A stretch of DNA of 64,000 nucleotides from Methylorubrum populi. GTDB taxonomy: Bacteria; Pseudomonadota; Alphaproteobacteria; Rhizobiales; Beijerinckiaceae. Shown in pieces: positions 26,637 to 36,850 of the stretch; within the stretch, counting starts at the first letter, position 1; the number at the start of each line of letters is the position of its first letter. A model generated the notes under the pieces. It was given only the letters and a program-made list of their open reading frames with translations. It was not told the DNA's origin and did not search any database. The position numbers and the translations under genes were made by a program. The stretch covers positions 310,001 to 374,000 of the forward strand of contig DYYG01000035.1 in NCBI GenBank assembly GCA_020741775.1, read 5' to 3'.

Positions 26637-29456
26637 TCAGGCCGTCGCCGCCTTGATCGCCGCCGCGACACGCTTCACGCCAGCCGCGACATCGCCTCCC
26701 TTGATGTGAACGCGCAGCGCCCGGCGCTTCCGCTCGGCCAGAACCGCGAAATCACCCCTGGCCTGAGCCGCGATCACCGTGGCGAAACCGAGCTTGCGCC
26801 CGGGGATCGGCAGGTCGGCCGAGGGGTCGGCGGTGATCTGGAGGAACACGCCGGAGGCCGGTCCGCCCTTGTAGGCCTGCCCCGTCGAGTGGAGGAAACG
26901 CGGCCCGAATTCCAGGCAGGTCGCGACCTGGCGGGCATCGCGCATGGCGAGCCGCGCCTCTTGCAGGATCGCGTGATGCGCCTCGTTGCGCTCCACATAA
27001 GCGAGCAGGGCGAGGTAATCGCCCGGCTTCATCCGCGCGAGATGCGCCCCGACGATCGCCTCGAAGCCGTCCTGGCGCAGGGCCTCGGAATTGGCCGCAT
27101 CGGCGTAGAGCGCGACCGTCTCGTCTTCGAAGATCGGCGTCTCGGCCGGCAGGGCGCCGGTCTCCTCGGCCGCCGCGAACAGCTTCTTCGTCTCGATCTT
27201 GCTCGCCTCGACATCGGGCTGGTCGAACGGGTTGATCCCGAGCACGGCGCCGGCGACGGCGGTCGCGATCTCGAAGCGGAAGAATTCCTGAGGAAGCCGC
27301 TCGACCTTATCGAGGTCGATGCGCACCACCGGCTGCGCCTCGCTTTCCAGGATCTTCACCGCCTCGTCCTGCCGCGCATCCGCATGGCCGTCGAGGCGCA
27401 GATACACGAACAGGCGATCTTCGCCGTAGACCGCCGGCACGCCGACCGGCTCACCTTCGACCGGGATGATGCCGACGCCTTCCTTGCCGGTCGATTCCGC
27501 GATCAGCTGCTCGGCCCAGGTGCCGAAGGTGTCGATACCGGGGGAGGCGATGATCGTGATCTTGTCGCGGCCGAATTCCTTGGCCGCCGTCCCGATGGCC
27601 GCGCCGAGGCGCACCCCGGGATTGGCGGCGGGCGGGACCGCCGGACCGCAGGAGCGGACCATCATGCGGGCATTGTCGAGGAAGTCGCGGATCTCGACGC
27701 CGGCCGCCGCCGCCGGCACCAGACCGAAGGCCGAGAGCACCGAGTAGCGCCCGCCGATCTGCGGCACGCCGAGGAAGATCTTGCGGAAGTTGTCGTCCTT
27801 GGCCGCCTTCTCCATGGCCGATCCGGGATCGGTGACGGCGACGAAGTGCCGGCCGGCCTTCTCGGGCCCGACGACCCCCTTCATGCGGCCGAGGAAGTAA
27901 TCGCGGAAGACGTTGGGCTCCAGGGTCGAGCCGGATTTCGAGGCGACGATGAACAGCGTCGTCTCGAGCGTCACCGCCGCCTCGACGGACCGGACCTCGT
28001 CCGGATCGGTCGAGTCGAGGATGCGCAGCTTCGGAAAGCCCTCGCGATGACCGTAGGTGGCGGCGATCACCTCCGGCCCGAGGCTGGAACCGCCCATGCC
28101 GAGCACGACCACGTCGGTGAAGCCTTTCGCGCGGATCTCCTCGGCGAAGTTCTCGTAGAGGTCGACACGCTCCAGCTCGTCCTCGACGATGCGGAGCCAG
28201 CCGAGCCACTTGTCCTCGTCACGGCCGGTCCAGACCGTCTTGTCATGCGCCCAGAGCCGGCGGATCGCACCGCTCGCGCGCCAGGATTCGATGGCCTTGT
28301 CGGTCGCCGCCTGCAACGCCTCACCGAGCTTGCAGGTCTGCGCGTCGAGCCGGTGGCCGAGCAAAGCCGCCCGCTTGCCGGCGACGGCGCCGAGCAGCGC
28401 GTCGGCGGCATCGACGAAGAGCTGAACGCCCTCCTCGACGAGTTGGCGCGCCACCGCCTCGATATCGATGCCGGCCTCGGCGAGGCGCGCCATCACGGCC
28501 TCTGCCTCGTCGATCCCTTCCTCGAGCGTCGCTCGCGCTTTGCCATGGTCGCGGAACGCGTCCATGGTGGCCGGCGGCATGGTGTTGACGGTGTTCTTGC
28601 CGATCAGCTCCTCGACATAGAGCACATCGGAATAGGCCTTGTTCTTGGTTCCCGTGGACGCCCAGAGCAGCCGCTGCGCCTTGGCGCCCTTGGCTTCCAG
28701 CGCCTCCCACTTGGGCCCCGAGAAGATGCGCTTGTAGCGCTGGTAGGCGAGCTTGGCGTTGGCGATGGCCACCTTGCCCTTGAGGTCCTCGTAGCCGCCG
28801 ACCGCGTCGAGCTTCTTGTCGACCAGGGAATCGATGCGGCTGATGAAGAAGCTCGCGACGGAGGCGACCCGGGACACGTCGCCGCCCTTCTCCCCGAACT
28901 CGGTGAGGCCGTCGATGAAGGCGTGGGCGACCTCCTCGTAGACGCTCTGCGAGAACAGCAGGGTGATGTTGATCGAGATCCCCTCCGCCGTGAGCTGGCG
29001 GATCGCCGGAAGCCCGGCGGGAGTGGCCGGCACCTTGACCATCAGGTTGTCGCGGCCGACCGCCTTGTGGAGGCGGCGCGCCTCCTTCAGCGTCTCCTCG
29101 GTGTCGAGGGCGAGATAGGGCGATACTTCGAGGCTCACATAGCCGTCGGCGCCGTCGCTGGCCTCGTAGACCGGCCGGAGCACATCGGCCGCGTTCTGGA
29201 TGTCCTCAATGGCGAGCCCCTCGTAGAGGTCGATGACGCGGGCATCGCCCTGGCCGAGCACGGCCTTGAGGCTGTCATCGTACTCGGCGGTGTGGCCGAT
29301 GGCCTTCTCGAAGATCGCCGGGTTGGAGGTTACGCCGCGCAGATCGTCATTCTCGACCAGGGCCTTGAGTTCGCCCTTGGCGATGAAGCCGCGGGCGACG
29401 AAATCGAGCCAGACCGCCTGCTCATGCTCGGTGAAGAGGGCCTTCAGCGCGTTCAT
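26637..29456 (-). CDS. tal-pgi: bifunctional transaldolase / glucose-6-phosphate isomerase
   Basis: A 939-residue fusion. Residues 1-360 are a transaldolase (LRGVTSNPAIFEKAI, with the Schiff-base Lys in NLMVKVPAT). Residues about 390-939 are a phosphoglucose isomerase with a SIS-type sugar-phosphate site (VVLGMGGSSLGPEVIA, IVASKSGSTLEPN). It joins the non-oxidative pentose phosphate pathway to glycolysis by linking sedoheptulose-7-P/erythrose-4-P and glucose-6-P/fructose-6-P conversion. It is the last gene of a minus-strand run after transketolase, a fitting neighbour. Both halves look intact. Confidence 0.95.
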   Translation of the reverse strand: MNALKALFTEHEQAVWLDFVARGFIAKGELKALVENDDLRGVTSNPAIFEKAIGHTAEYDDSLKAVLGQGDARVIDLYEGLAIEDIQNAADVLRPVYEASDGADGYVSLEVSPYLALDTEETLKEARRLHKAVGRDNLMVKVPATPAGLPAIRQLTAEGISINITLLFSQSVYEEVAHAFIDGLTEFGEKGGDVSRVASVASFFISRIDSLVDKKLDAVGGYEDLKGKVAIANAKLAYQRYKRIFSGPKWEALEAKGAKAQRLLWASTGTKNKAYSDVLYVEELIGKNTVNTMPPATMDAFRDHGKARATLEEGIDEAEAVMARLAEAGIDIEAVARQLVEEGVQLFVDAADALLGAVAGKRAALLGHRLDAQTCKLGEALQAATDKAIESWRASGAIRRLWAHDKTVWTGRDEDKWLGWLRIVEDELERVDLYENFAEEIRAKGFTDVVVLGMGGSSLGPEVIAATYGHREGFPKLRILDSTDPDEVRSVEAAVTLETTLFIVASKSGSTLEPNVFRDYFLGRMKGVVGPEKAGRHFVAVTDPGSAMEKAAKDDNFRKIFLGVPQIGGRYSVLSAFGLVPAAAAGVEIRDFLDNARMMVRSCGPAVPPAANPGVRLGAAIGTAAKEFGRDKITIIASPGIDTFGTWAEQLIAESTGKEGVGIIPVEGEPVGVPAVYGEDRLFVYLRLDGHADARQDEAVKILESEAQPVVRIDLDKVERLPQEFFRFEIATAVAGAVLGINPFDQPDVEASKIETKKLFAAAEETGALPAETPIFEDETVALYADAANSEALRQDGFEAIVGAHLARMKPGDYLALLAYVERNEAHHAILQEARLAMRDARQVATCLEFGPRFLHSTGQAYKGGPASGVFLQITADPSADLPIPGRKLGFATVIAAQARGDFAVLAERKRRALRVHIKGGDVAAGVKRVAAAIKAATA

Positions 29457-29518
29457 CTCGGTCGTCCTCGCGTGAATTTTTTAAGCGTCCCGCACCTGTA
29501 GATAGGGCGGTGACCACC

Positions 29519-29716
29519 GTAACCCTCCCCCGCTGCGGGGAAGGGTGCCCTGCGGAGCAGGCGGGCGGGCTTCGGCTCAGATCTGTCCGGAAGTGGCTTT
29601 CCCTCACCCGACCCGCCTCGGGGGCCACCCTCTCCCCATCCAAATCGGGCTTGCCCGCCTCGGACATTTGAGGCGGATATCGGGCACGCCCGACATCCGG
29701 AGGGGAGAGGGTTTTC
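29519..29716. repeat. palindromic repeat cluster between tkt and tal-pgi
   Basis: The 268-bp gap contains a CCCCGCTGCGGGG hairpin. It also has an arm CCCTCTCCCC that pairs with GGGGAGAGGG about 75 bp on, and inside that AATCGGGCTTGCCCG faces ATCGGGCACGCCCGA. The whole is a mosaic of hairpin repeats with no coding potential. It may stabilise the tkt message or lower read-through into tal-pgi. Confidence 0.6.
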
Positions 29717-29724
29717 CGCGCACC

Positions 29725-31800
29725 TTACTTCTTGTGCTTCGCCACCTGAGCCCGAGCGGCCTCCAGCACCTTCTCGGCGGTGAAGCCGAACTTGGTGAGC
29801 AGGTCCTTGATCGGGGCCGAGGCGCCGAAGGTGTGCATGCCGACGATGGCGCCCGAGGAACCGGCATAGCGGTCCCAGCCGATCACGCTGCCCTGTTCCA
29901 CCGCCACGCGGGCCAGAACCTCCGGTGGCAGCACGCTGTTGCGATAGGCCTCGTCCTGGCGCTCGAACAGATTCCAGGACGGCATCGAGACGACGCGGGC
30001 TCTCACGCCCTCGCCCTTCAGGGTCTCGTAGGCGCCGACGCAGAGCTGAACCTCCGAGCCGGAACCGATTAGGATCACCTCGGGCGTGCCCTCACAATCG
30101 GCCAGCACATAGGCGCCCTTCGCGGTGCCCGAGGCGGCGCCGTATTGCGAGCGGTCGAAGGTCGGCAGCGGCTGGCGCGACAGGGCGAGCACCGCCGGCT
30201 GGTTCTTCAGCGAGAAGATCACCCGGTAGGCCTCGGCCACCTCGTTGGCATCGGCCGGGCGCAGGGTCACGAGGCCGGGGATGCAGCGCAGGGAGAGCAG
30301 TTGCTCCACCGGCTGGTGGGTCGGCCCATCCTCACCCACGCCGATCGAGTCGTGCGTGAAGATATGGAAGACCGGCAGTTCCATCAGCGCGGCGAGGCGG
30401 ATCGGCGGGCGCATGTAATCGGCGAAGACAAGGAAGGTGGCGCCGTAGGCGCGTAAGCCCACGAGTCCCAGGCCGTTCACGATCGAGCCCATGGCATGCT
30501 CGCGCACGCCGAAATGGATGTTGCGCCCGCCCGGCTCGAACGGGGTGAGCGAGCCGGCTCCCTCGAAGGTCAGGTTCGACTTGTTCGAGGGCGCGAGATC
30601 GGCCGAGCCGCCGAGCAGGAAGGGCACGTGCTGGGCGATGGCGTTGAGCACCTTGCCGGAGGATTCGCGCGTCGCCAGCCCCTTGGCGTCGGGCGCGAAC
30701 ACCGGAATGTCCTTGTCCCAGCCTGCGGGAAGCCGGCCTTCGAGGAAGGCGGAGAGATCCTCGGCATGCTCGGCATCCGCCGCCTTGGCGGCGTCGAAGA
30801 AGCCCTGCCACTGCGCGTAGAGCGCGGCGCCGCGCTTGCCGATGCCCTCGCTGAACGTGTCATAGACGCCGTCCGGCACCAGGAACTCGGATTCCTCCGG
30901 CCAGCCATAGGCGCGCTTGGCGCCCTTCACCTCGTCGGGGCCGAGAGCGTCGGAATGGGCCTTGGAGGTGTTCTGCTTGGTCGGTGCGCCGTAGCCGATG
31001 ATCGAGTTGACGATGATCAGCGTCGGGCGGTCGCTCGATTGCAGGAAGGTCTCGATCGCCGCCGAGATCGCGTGGGTGTCATTGGCATCGGCCACCCGCA
31101 GCACCTGCCAGCCATAGGCGAGGAAGCGGGCCGCCACCTCCTCGGAGAAGGCCAGCTCGGTATGGCCCTCGATGGTGATGGTGTTGTTGTCGTAAATCCA
31201 GCACAGGTTCGACAGGCGCAGATGCCCGGCGATGGAGGCGGCCTCCTGGCTGACGCCCTCCATCAGGTCGCCGTCCGAGCAGATGGCGTAGACGTTGTAG
31301 TCGAACAGCGGCAGGTCGGGCCGGTTCAGCCGCTCGCCCTTGAAGCGGCCGCCGATGGCCATGCCGACCGAATTGGCCACGCCCTGGCCGAGCGGGCCCG
31401 TCGTCGTCTCGACGCCGGTGGTGAAATGGTATTCCGGGTGGCCCGGGGTCCGGCTGTCGAGCTGCCGGAACTTCTTGATGTCGTCGAGCGAGATGGCGGG
31501 AGCGTTGCCGCCATCCTTCTCGGCCACGCGGGCGAGATGCAGCAGCGCGTAGAGCAGCATCGAGGCATGGCCCGCCGAGAGCACGAACCGGTCGCGGTTC
31601 GGCCAGTGCGGGTGGGCCGGATCGTAGCGGAGATACCGGTTCCACAGGGTGTAGGCGACGGGCGCCAGCGCCATCGGCGCGCCGGCATGGCCGGAATTCG
31701 CCTTCTGCACCGCGTCGATCGCGAGCGTCCGGATCGTGTCGATCGCGAGCTTGTCGCCCTCGCTCAGGGCCGCCTTGGGGCTCGTATCTGCACCGCTCAT
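29725..31800 (-). CDS. tkt: transketolase
   Basis: A 691-residue full-length thiamine-diphosphate enzyme that transfers two-carbon ketol units between sugar phosphates. Typical motifs are NSGHAGAPMALAPVAYTLW, the cofactor-binding SDGDLMEGVSQEA...NTITIEG, and EDGPTHQPVEQLLSLR. It lies between the GH15 gene upstream (51 bp) and tal-pgi downstream on the same strand and forms with them a sugar-phosphate operon. Paralogues in other pathways such as the Calvin or formaldehyde cycles would look alike; the context favours the pentose phosphate role. Confidence 0.95.
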   Translation of the reverse strand: MSGADTSPKAALSEGDKLAIDTIRTLAIDAVQKANSGHAGAPMALAPVAYTLWNRYLRYDPAHPHWPNRDRFVLSAGHASMLLYALLHLARVAEKDGGNAPAISLDDIKKFRQLDSRTPGHPEYHFTTGVETTTGPLGQGVANSVGMAIGGRFKGERLNRPDLPLFDYNVYAICSDGDLMEGVSQEAASIAGHLRLSNLCWIYDNNTITIEGHTELAFSEEVAARFLAYGWQVLRVADANDTHAISAAIETFLQSSDRPTLIIVNSIIGYGAPTKQNTSKAHSDALGPDEVKGAKRAYGWPEESEFLVPDGVYDTFSEGIGKRGAALYAQWQGFFDAAKAADAEHAEDLSAFLEGRLPAGWDKDIPVFAPDAKGLATRESSGKVLNAIAQHVPFLLGGSADLAPSNKSNLTFEGAGSLTPFEPGGRNIHFGVREHAMGSIVNGLGLVGLRAYGATFLVFADYMRPPIRLAALMELPVFHIFTHDSIGVGEDGPTHQPVEQLLSLRCIPGLVTLRPADANEVAEAYRVIFSLKNQPAVLALSRQPLPTFDRSQYGAASGTAKGAYVLADCEGTPEVILIGSGSEVQLCVGAYETLKGEGVRARVVSMPSWNLFERQDEAYRNSVLPPEVLARVAVEQGSVIGWDRYAGSSGAIVGMHTFGASAPIKDLLTKFGFTAEKVLEAARAQVAKHKK

Positions 31801-31851
31801 CAGATTTCCGTCTTTCTCGCTTCCACCGCCCGCCCTGGGGACGGGCCGCGC

Positions 31852-33711
<1,860 letters not shown>

Positions 33712-34098
33712 TCCGATCTCCGTCGCCGTGTCCCGAACCGATCGGCGCGGGGCGAACGCGGGTCTCGGTCTTGCGCGAGGGCGTCAACGCGCGCGGGCTC
33801 GCGGAGAGGCGGCGGGCGTGACGTCGGTCGCTCTGTCAGCGCGAAGTGGCGCAGCCGCCGCGCTCCGCAAGGCTTGCGGGCTCACGATTGTGAAGCTGGC
33901 CCCTAAAGACCAGCAGCCAAGCCGATCCCGTCTCCGGGTTCCTGTCGTGACATAGGGTCTTTCGACGAACCGGGACCCACTCTGCGGGAAACCGCTCCAG
34001 AGCCGTGCCCGACCGCGCTGCAATCGAGCACGGCTCTAGCCCCTTGTTGTGACGCGCTTTCTTGCGCCGAACCGGTCTCCACTTCGGCGGAACGTGCT
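33712..34098. other. intergenic region with a 10-bp inverted repeat and a common intergenic motif
   Basis: About 390 bp with no supported gene. AGAGCCGTGC (33999-34008) is the reverse complement of GCACGGCTCT (34028-34037). It is followed by GAACCGGTCTCCACTTCGGCGGAAC, a wording I have seen often in alphaproteobacterial intergenic DNA. It should also hold the promoter of the GH15 gene. Confidence 0.4.
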
Positions 34099-34689
34099 CT
34101 AGCGCAGTTCCGAGACGAGACTGACGACCGAACTGCCGAGATGGGCCGCGCCGGTCCCGGCACTGCGGACCGCGTCCCAGGTCGCGTCGATGGCGGCGAA
34201 GGGCAGGGCCCCCGCTGGCAGGAAGCGGCTGCCCTCCGGCTCTGCCGGGGCGGACATGGATTTCGGCGGCGGCTGCGTCGTCGCCATCCGGCTGGCGGGC
34301 TGGCGGCGGCGTTCGACGCGGGCCGTGGCGGGGGACCGGGCCGGACGGGGGGCCACCTCGGGCTCGCCCAGGGCGACGAGGGGCGCGAGGCGAGCGAAGG
34401 CCTCGCTCGCCGGAACGGGCTCAAGATCGGCGACGAGGGCCTTGCCCGGATTGAATGGCGAGAGGCTCGGCGCCACGGTCATGGATGGCGGGGCCGACAG
34501 AGTGGCCTGCGCAGGAGCCTCGATGCCGATCGAGCCGGTCACCTCCGGGCCCTGCTTGGCCGGTTCCCGGCAAACGAGGGACAACAGGGCGGCGACGACG
34601 GCGAGGCCGAGGGTCGGCAAGAAAGGCGGCAGGCCGGCGCGGGGCGTCGCGGCCACATCCGGCTTTCGCAACGGATCGACGACGCGCAT
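34099..34689 (-). CDS. hypothetical single-pass membrane protein, 196 aa
   Basis: The N-terminal 20 residues are cytoplasmic. One membrane segment follows (LGLAVVAALLSLVC, about residues 27-40), then a Pro/Ala-rich periplasmic part with basic patches (RVERRRQPASR) and an amphipathic end (DAVRSAGTGAAHLGSSVVSLVSEL). No domain is recognised. It is a lone gene divergent from nasT. The many plus-strand ORFs over it are shadows. Confidence 0.55.
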   Translation of the reverse strand: MRVVDPLRKPDVAATPRAGLPPFLPTLGLAVVAALLSLVCREPAKQGPEVTGSIGIEAPAQATLSAPPSMTVAPSLSPFNPGKALVADLEPVPASEAFARLAPLVALGEPEVAPRPARSPATARVERRRQPASRMATTQPPPKSMSAPAEPEGSRFLPAGALPFAAIDATWDAVRSAGTGAAHLGSSVVSLVSELR

Positions 34690-34898
34690 GGACCGGACCC
34701 TCCCGCTGGATTCGAGAACGGCTTGAGTGTGCCGTCCCGTTTGCGGCAGAAGCGGGGCCGCCGCATGTCGATTCGTAACTCCCGTCGCCCTCCGACAGGG
34801 GGCGAAGCGGGCATGGGGTTTGCCTTACCAAGCGCCGTCCGATTGCCTCGGCGGGGCTTGCGCCGGCCTCGAACGGATCGCACCATTTTCGGGCCTCG

Positions 34899-35486
34899 AT
34901 GACCGAGACCAGCCTCACCGTCGCCGTGATCGACCCGAGCCGCGTCCGCGCCGCGATTCTGGAGGAGGGGCTGCGCGCCTCCGGTGTCGGCACCGTCGTC
35001 GTCCTTCCCGACGGGCCGGATCTTCAGGCGCGGGTGGCGAGCCTCAGGCCCGACGTGATCGTGGTCCATCTCGAGAGCCCGAGCCGGGACGTTCTGGAGC
35101 AGATGTCCGGCCTGTCCCGGCAGGCTGAGCGGCCGGTGGCGATGTTCGTCGACCGTTCGGACCAGACCATGATGCAGGCGGCGGTCGATGCGGGCATCTC
35201 GGCCTACGTCGTCGACGGCCTGCGGGCGGAACGGATCAAGTCAATCCTCGACATCGCCATCCTGCGTTTCAACGCCTTCGCCCGGTTGCAGCGCGAACTC
35301 GACGAGGCCCGTTCGGAACTCGCCGACCGCAAGCTGATCGAGCGCGCCAAGGGCATCCTGATGACGCGGAAGGGGATGAGCGAGGAGGAGGCCTACAAGC
35401 TCCTCCGTCGGCAGGCGATGAACGAGAAGCGCAAGATCGTCGACATCGCCCGCGCCATCGTCACCGCGGCGGACCTGCTCGGATGA
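34899..35486 (+). CDS. nasT: NasT-type ANTAR response regulator (transcription antiterminator)
   Basis: A 195-residue protein with an N-terminal pseudo-receiver (about 8-125, AVIDPSRVRAAILEEGL) and a C-terminal ANTAR RNA-binding domain (KLIERAKGILMTRKGMSEEEAYKLLRRQAM). In other proteobacteria NasT binds tandem hexaloop hairpins in the leader of nitrate assimilation operons and prevents termination unless held by NasS. It overlaps nasS by 4 bp (ATGA), the usual sensor-regulator pairing. A candidate RNA target lies downstream at 36735-36764. Confidence 0.92.
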   Translation: MTETSLTVAVIDPSRVRAAILEEGLRASGVGTVVVLPDGPDLQARVASLRPDVIVVHLESPSRDVLEQMSGLSRQAERPVAMFVDRSDQTMMQAAVDAGISAYVVDGLRAERIKSILDIAILRFNAFARLQRELDEARSELADRKLIERAKGILMTRKGMSEEEAYKLLRRQAMNEKRKIVDIARAIVTAADLLG

Positions 35487-36502
35487 AGCTGACCCTCGGA
35501 TACGTTCCGCTCACCGACGCGGCCCCGGTGATCGCCGCGGCGGAGCTGGGTTTCGCCCAGGAGGAGGGGCTCGACCTCACCCTGTCGCGGGAGCCCTCCT
35601 GGGCGACCCTGCGCGACCGGCTGGCGCTGGGCCATCTCGACGCCGCGCATATGCTGGCCCCGCTGGCCATCGCCAGCGCCCTGGGACTTTCCGGGCCGCA
35701 GGCGAGTCTGGCCATACCGATGGCGCTCAACCTCAACGGCAACGCCGTGACGGTCTCCAACACGCTCTGGGAGGCGATGGCACCGGCGAGCGATGCCCTC
35801 GACGACGTCGCGGAGGCCTTCGCGCGGATCGCCGGAGAACGGGCCGCCGCCGGGAACCCGTTGACGATCGGCACGGTCCATCCCTTCTCCAGCCACTCCT
35901 ACCAGCTCCGCCACTTCGCGCGGCGCGGCGGATGCGATCTCGATGCCTGCGTGCGGATCGTGGCGGTGCCACCTCCGGATACGGTCGATGCCCTCCGGCG
36001 CGGCCTCCTTGACGGCGTCTGCGTCGGCGCACCCTGGAACAGCGTCGCGGTCGCCGCCGGTCTCGGGCGCATCGCGGCCCTGTGCTGCGAGATCGTCCCC
36101 GATTGTCCGGAGAAGGTGCTGGCCGTGGCGGCTGAGGCGGCAGATGCGTCCGGGCCCCTGGTGCGGGCCGTCCATCGCGCCGGTCTATGGTGCGCCGAGC
36201 CCGGCAACCGCAATGCCCTCGGCACCCTGCTCGCCGAGCGGGGCGGCTTCGCCTCCGTCGATGCTCCCCTGATCGCCCGAACCCTCGGCGGAGCGCTGAT
36301 CGTGGATGCGCAGGGCACCGAACGGACGAACCCCGCCTATCTCCGCCTCGGTGCCGCAACCCACCGGCCGGACCCGGATCAAGCCCGATGGCTGGTGGCG
36401 CAGATGGTTGCCTGCGGTCAGATCGCACCGGGGGGCGACGAGGCGGAGCGCGCGGCCGCTCTCTACCGGCCGGACACCTTCGAGGCTGCGACCGGGGCGT
36501 AA
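35483..36502 (+). CDS. nasS: NasS-type cytoplasmic nitrate sensor (NrtA-like, no signal peptide)
   Basis: A 339-residue relative of the nitrate-binding protein NrtA (LGYVPLTDAAPVIAAAELGFAQEEGLDL; VGAPWNSVAVAAGLG) but with no Tat or Sec signal, so it stays in the cytoplasm. NasS proteins hold NasT inactive until nitrate binds. The order nasT-nasS and the following nrt genes support this reading over a transport role. It ends 348 bp before nrtA, the gap that carries the promoter and leader. Confidence 0.9.
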   Translation: MKLTLGYVPLTDAAPVIAAAELGFAQEEGLDLTLSREPSWATLRDRLALGHLDAAHMLAPLAIASALGLSGPQASLAIPMALNLNGNAVTVSNTLWEAMAPASDALDDVAEAFARIAGERAAAGNPLTIGTVHPFSSHSYQLRHFARRGGCDLDACVRIVAVPPPDTVDALRRGLLDGVCVGAPWNSVAVAAGLGRIAALCCEIVPDCPEKVLAVAAEAADASGPLVRAVHRAGLWCAEPGNRNALGTLLAERGGFASVDAPLIARTLGGALIVDAQGTERTNPAYLRLGAATHRPDPDQARWLVAQMVACGQIAPGGDEAERAAALYRPDTFEAATGA

Positions 36503-36574
36503 CACGTCCTAACCGTGCCCCGGCCGGAGCGGGATGACGCCTGAGAACGGCCAAGCCTGCGCATCAGACCGCCA

Positions 36575-36595
36575 TTTGCCTAGTTTTTAAGCAAA
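36575..36595. promoter_or_regulatory. TTTGC/GCAAA dyad upstream of the nrt promoter
   Basis: TTTGC and GCAAA lie 11 bp apart, about 90 bp before the -24 element. The place suits an upstream activator site for an NtrC-type enhancer-binding protein. The half-sites are short and do not match the NtrC consensus well, so this is a weak suggestion. Confidence 0.25.
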
Positions 36596-36676
36596 GTCCT
36601 TCGGCTGCACCTCTTCCGCCCCGGACGTTCCCCGGCTCGTGCCCGAATTTGACGTCGCACAGCATGCCGGGATCGG

Positions 36677-36692
36677 TTGGCACGCTTCCTGC
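36677..36692 (+). promoter_or_regulatory. sigma54 (-24/-12) promoter of the nitrate cluster
   Basis: TTGGCACGCTTCCTGC matches the sigma54 consensus TTGGCACG-N4-TTGC at nearly every position, with the essential GG and GC separated by exactly 10 bp. It points to nrtA, with transcription expected to start near 36703. It fits nitrogen-limitation control through NtrC. The same TTGGCACGC is also one arm of a 9-bp inverted repeat closed by GCGTGCCAA (36709-36717). Confidence 0.7.
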
Positions 36693-36734
36693 GAATCATT
36701 CCACACAGGCGTGCCAACGACGACGCGCCCTCAC

Positions 36735-36764
36735 AGAATCAGCAAAGCCGCTGATCCGGATTCT
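36735..36764 (+). promoter_or_regulatory. candidate ANTAR (NasT) target hairpin in the nrtA leader
   Basis: ATCAGC-AAAGCC-GCTGAT folds to a 6-bp stem with a hexaloop that has A at position 1 and G at position 4, the conserved ANTAR loop bases. AGAATC/GATTCT could extend it. It lies about 30 nt after the predicted sigma54 start. The known target is a pair of such hairpins; I could not find a second clean copy, nor a clear terminator before nrtA. Confidence 0.45.
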
Positions 36765-36850
36765 CTGCACGCGACGATTGTCGATCGCGCAGGCGATCCC
36801 GGACGGCGGCTTTCTTCATGTGCGCTCAGGGCAACGGAGACGAAGAGCGG

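Noticed and set aside
26706-29501. 931-residue plus-strand ORF opposite tal-pgi
   Set aside because: Shadow of a real gene in a high-GC genome; no motif.
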